6,527 bases of DNA from assembly GCA_017518785.1 (NCBI GenBank), contig JAFWUA010000001.1:1-6527 (forward strand), given 5' to 3'. A program made the translations under genes and the position numbers. Positions 5,626-6,527 of this stretch are shown piece after piece (the stretch's first letter is position 1; each line of letters opens with the position of its first letter). The DNA comes from Neisseriaceae bacterium. Lineage in GTDB: Bacteria > Pseudomonadota > Gammaproteobacteria > Burkholderiales > Neisseriaceae. The notes under the pieces were generated by a model. The model was not told the origin of the DNA. It did no database searches and worked only from the letters and a program-made list of their open reading frames with translations.

Positions 5626-6492
5626 ATGAAAGGAATTTTATTAGCTGGAGGTCGTGGTTCACGTTTATACCCAACCACAAAAGTTATTTCAAAACATTTG
5701 TTACATGTTTTTGATAAACCTATGATTTATTATTCATTATCGTTATTGATTATGGCAGGTGTTCGTGAAGTTTTGATAATTACTAATAAACAAGATTTAC
5801 GTCTTTATCGCCGTCTATTAGGTGATGGTAGGCGTTTAGGTATGAAGTTTTCGTATTGTATTCAAAAACGTGCAAATGGAATTGCAGAAGCATTTATTTT
5901 AGGGAAAAAATTTATTGGTAATGATAATGTAATGTTAGTATTGGGGGATAATATTCTTATTGATGATAGTCTGCCGGAAATACTAATGCAAGGTAGAATG
6001 GAAGTCGAAAATAATAACCATGCTCATATTTTTGCTTACAAAGTAGATAGTCCACAATTGTTTGGAGTATTAACTTTGAACGATAATGGAGAAATACTTG
6101 CAATTGAAGAAAAACCAAATAATCCTACTTCAAATTATGCTGTCATAGGAATTTATTTTTACCCAAATAATGTAGTTGATATTGCACAATCTATACAGCC
6201 ATCAAGTCGTGGTGAAAAGGAAATTAGCTTTATTAATGAATATTATTATAATAAAAAACTATTAAATTATAAAATATTAGAAAATGCTACTTGGTTTGAT
6301 GCTGGTAGTTGTGATGGATTATTAAATGCTACTAATTATATTGCTAATTTTCAAAAAAGTAATAATAAATATATAGCTTGTATTGAAGAGTTGGTATATA
6401 TTAATTCTTGGATTGATAAATCTCAATTGCAAAATTTATCATATAAATCTGATAATGAGTATTATCGTTATTTGCGTAAAATTGTGGATTGA
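5626..6492 (+). CDS. RmlA/RfbA-like sugar-1-phosphate nucleotidylyltransferase, divergent
   Basis: Closest family: glucose-1-phosphate thymidylyltransferase (RmlA/RfbA), which makes dTDP-glucose for rhamnose and other surface sugars. At 288 residues it is full length. Visible family features are GILLAGGRGSRLYP (3-16) with R13, K23 in SKHLL, DKPMIYY (30-36), Q80, LGDN with metal ligand D108, EEKP with K163, NYAVIGIYFY (170-179) and the second metal ligand D225 in WFDAGS. Departures from usual RmlA include SKHLL for SKQLL, ANG for PDG (83-85), ISFIN for ITDIN (200-204) and DAGS for DTGT. The substrate is therefore less certain than the fold. AAGGA at 5616-5620 supports the start. No promoter is evident between the preceding terminator and the ATG, so it may rely on read-through or an unseen promoter. 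The 3' half is notably AT-rich. Confidence 0.82.
   Translation: MKGILLAGGRGSRLYPTTKVISKHLLHVFDKPMIYYSLSLLIMAGVREVLIITNKQDLRLYRRLLGDGRRLGMKFSYCIQKRANGIAEAFILGKKFIGNDNVMLVLGDNILIDDSLPEILMQGRMEVENNNHAHIFAYKVDSPQLFGVLTLNDNGEILAIEEKPNNPTSNYAVIGIYFYPNNVVDIAQSIQPSSRGEKEISFINEYYYNKKLLNYKILENATWFDAGSCDGLLNATNYIANFQKSNNKYIACIEELVYINSWIDKSQLQNLSYKSDNEYYRYLRKIVD
5968..5979 (+). repeat. DUS-like word AGTCTGCCGGAA in the RmlA-like gene
   Basis: An exact plus-strand copy within codons for S-L-P-E (residues 115-118), just after the LGDN motif, in a segment that is variable in the family. Its presence inside a coding region argues against a terminator-only role. It also suggests that this gene has been resident in, or exchanged among, genomes using this word. 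Confidence 0.7.
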
Positions 6493-6527
6493 ATTTTATT
6501 AATATAAAAATTAAAGTATAAACCCAA

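Overview
The window comes from a low-GC (roughly one third G+C by eye) betaproteobacterium, most likely a member of the Neisseriaceae. The best evidence is protein-level: the ribosomal proteins S16 and L19, RimM and TrmD closely resemble Neisseria versions as I remember them (for example the L19 tail GLTGKAARIKEKLPARK). They lie in the conserved order rpsP-rimM-trmD-rplS. A 12-base word, AGTCTGCCGGAA, also recurs in the way neisserial DNA uptake sequences (DUS) do. I cannot name the genus or species.

Layout from left to right. Positions 1-332 are non-coding. They hold an imperfect inverted pair of the DUS-like word and two abutting MITE-like inverted-repeat elements with ends close to CTGAAACTTTTGCAAAAC. 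Positions 333-786 are extremely AT-rich, with several perfect or near-perfect palindromes and candidate promoters. They lead into a monocistronic gene for a Tat-exported high-potential iron-sulfur protein (787-1092), closed by a strong intrinsic terminator. Positions 1148-1723 have no gene. They hold decayed copies of the same repeat family and one intact copy (1320-1451) with 19-bp terminal inverted repeats and an apparent 5-bp target duplication.

Next, on the minus strand, is ilvA (biosynthetic threonine deaminase). It ends just before a perfect 14-bp stem made of two inverted DUS-like words. A divergent intergenic region with one more DUS-like word and a good sigma70-type promoter leads rightwards into rpsP-rimM-trmD-rplS, which closes with an intrinsic terminator. 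The last gene (5626-6492) encodes a full-length but divergent RmlA/RfbA-type sugar-1-phosphate nucleotidylyltransferase, with another DUS-like word inside its coding sequence.

Functionally the window joins translation and tRNA modification (S16, L19, RimM, TrmD), isoleucine biosynthesis (IlvA), periplasmic electron transfer (HiPIP) and probably surface-polysaccharide sugar activation (RmlA-like). The most novel signal is the repeated word: five exact copies plus a one-mismatch copy in 6.5 kb. It differs at two positions from the Simonsiella-type DUS and changes the otherwise conserved CTG core, so it may be an undescribed DUS dialect. The small inverted-repeat element family is the second point of interest.
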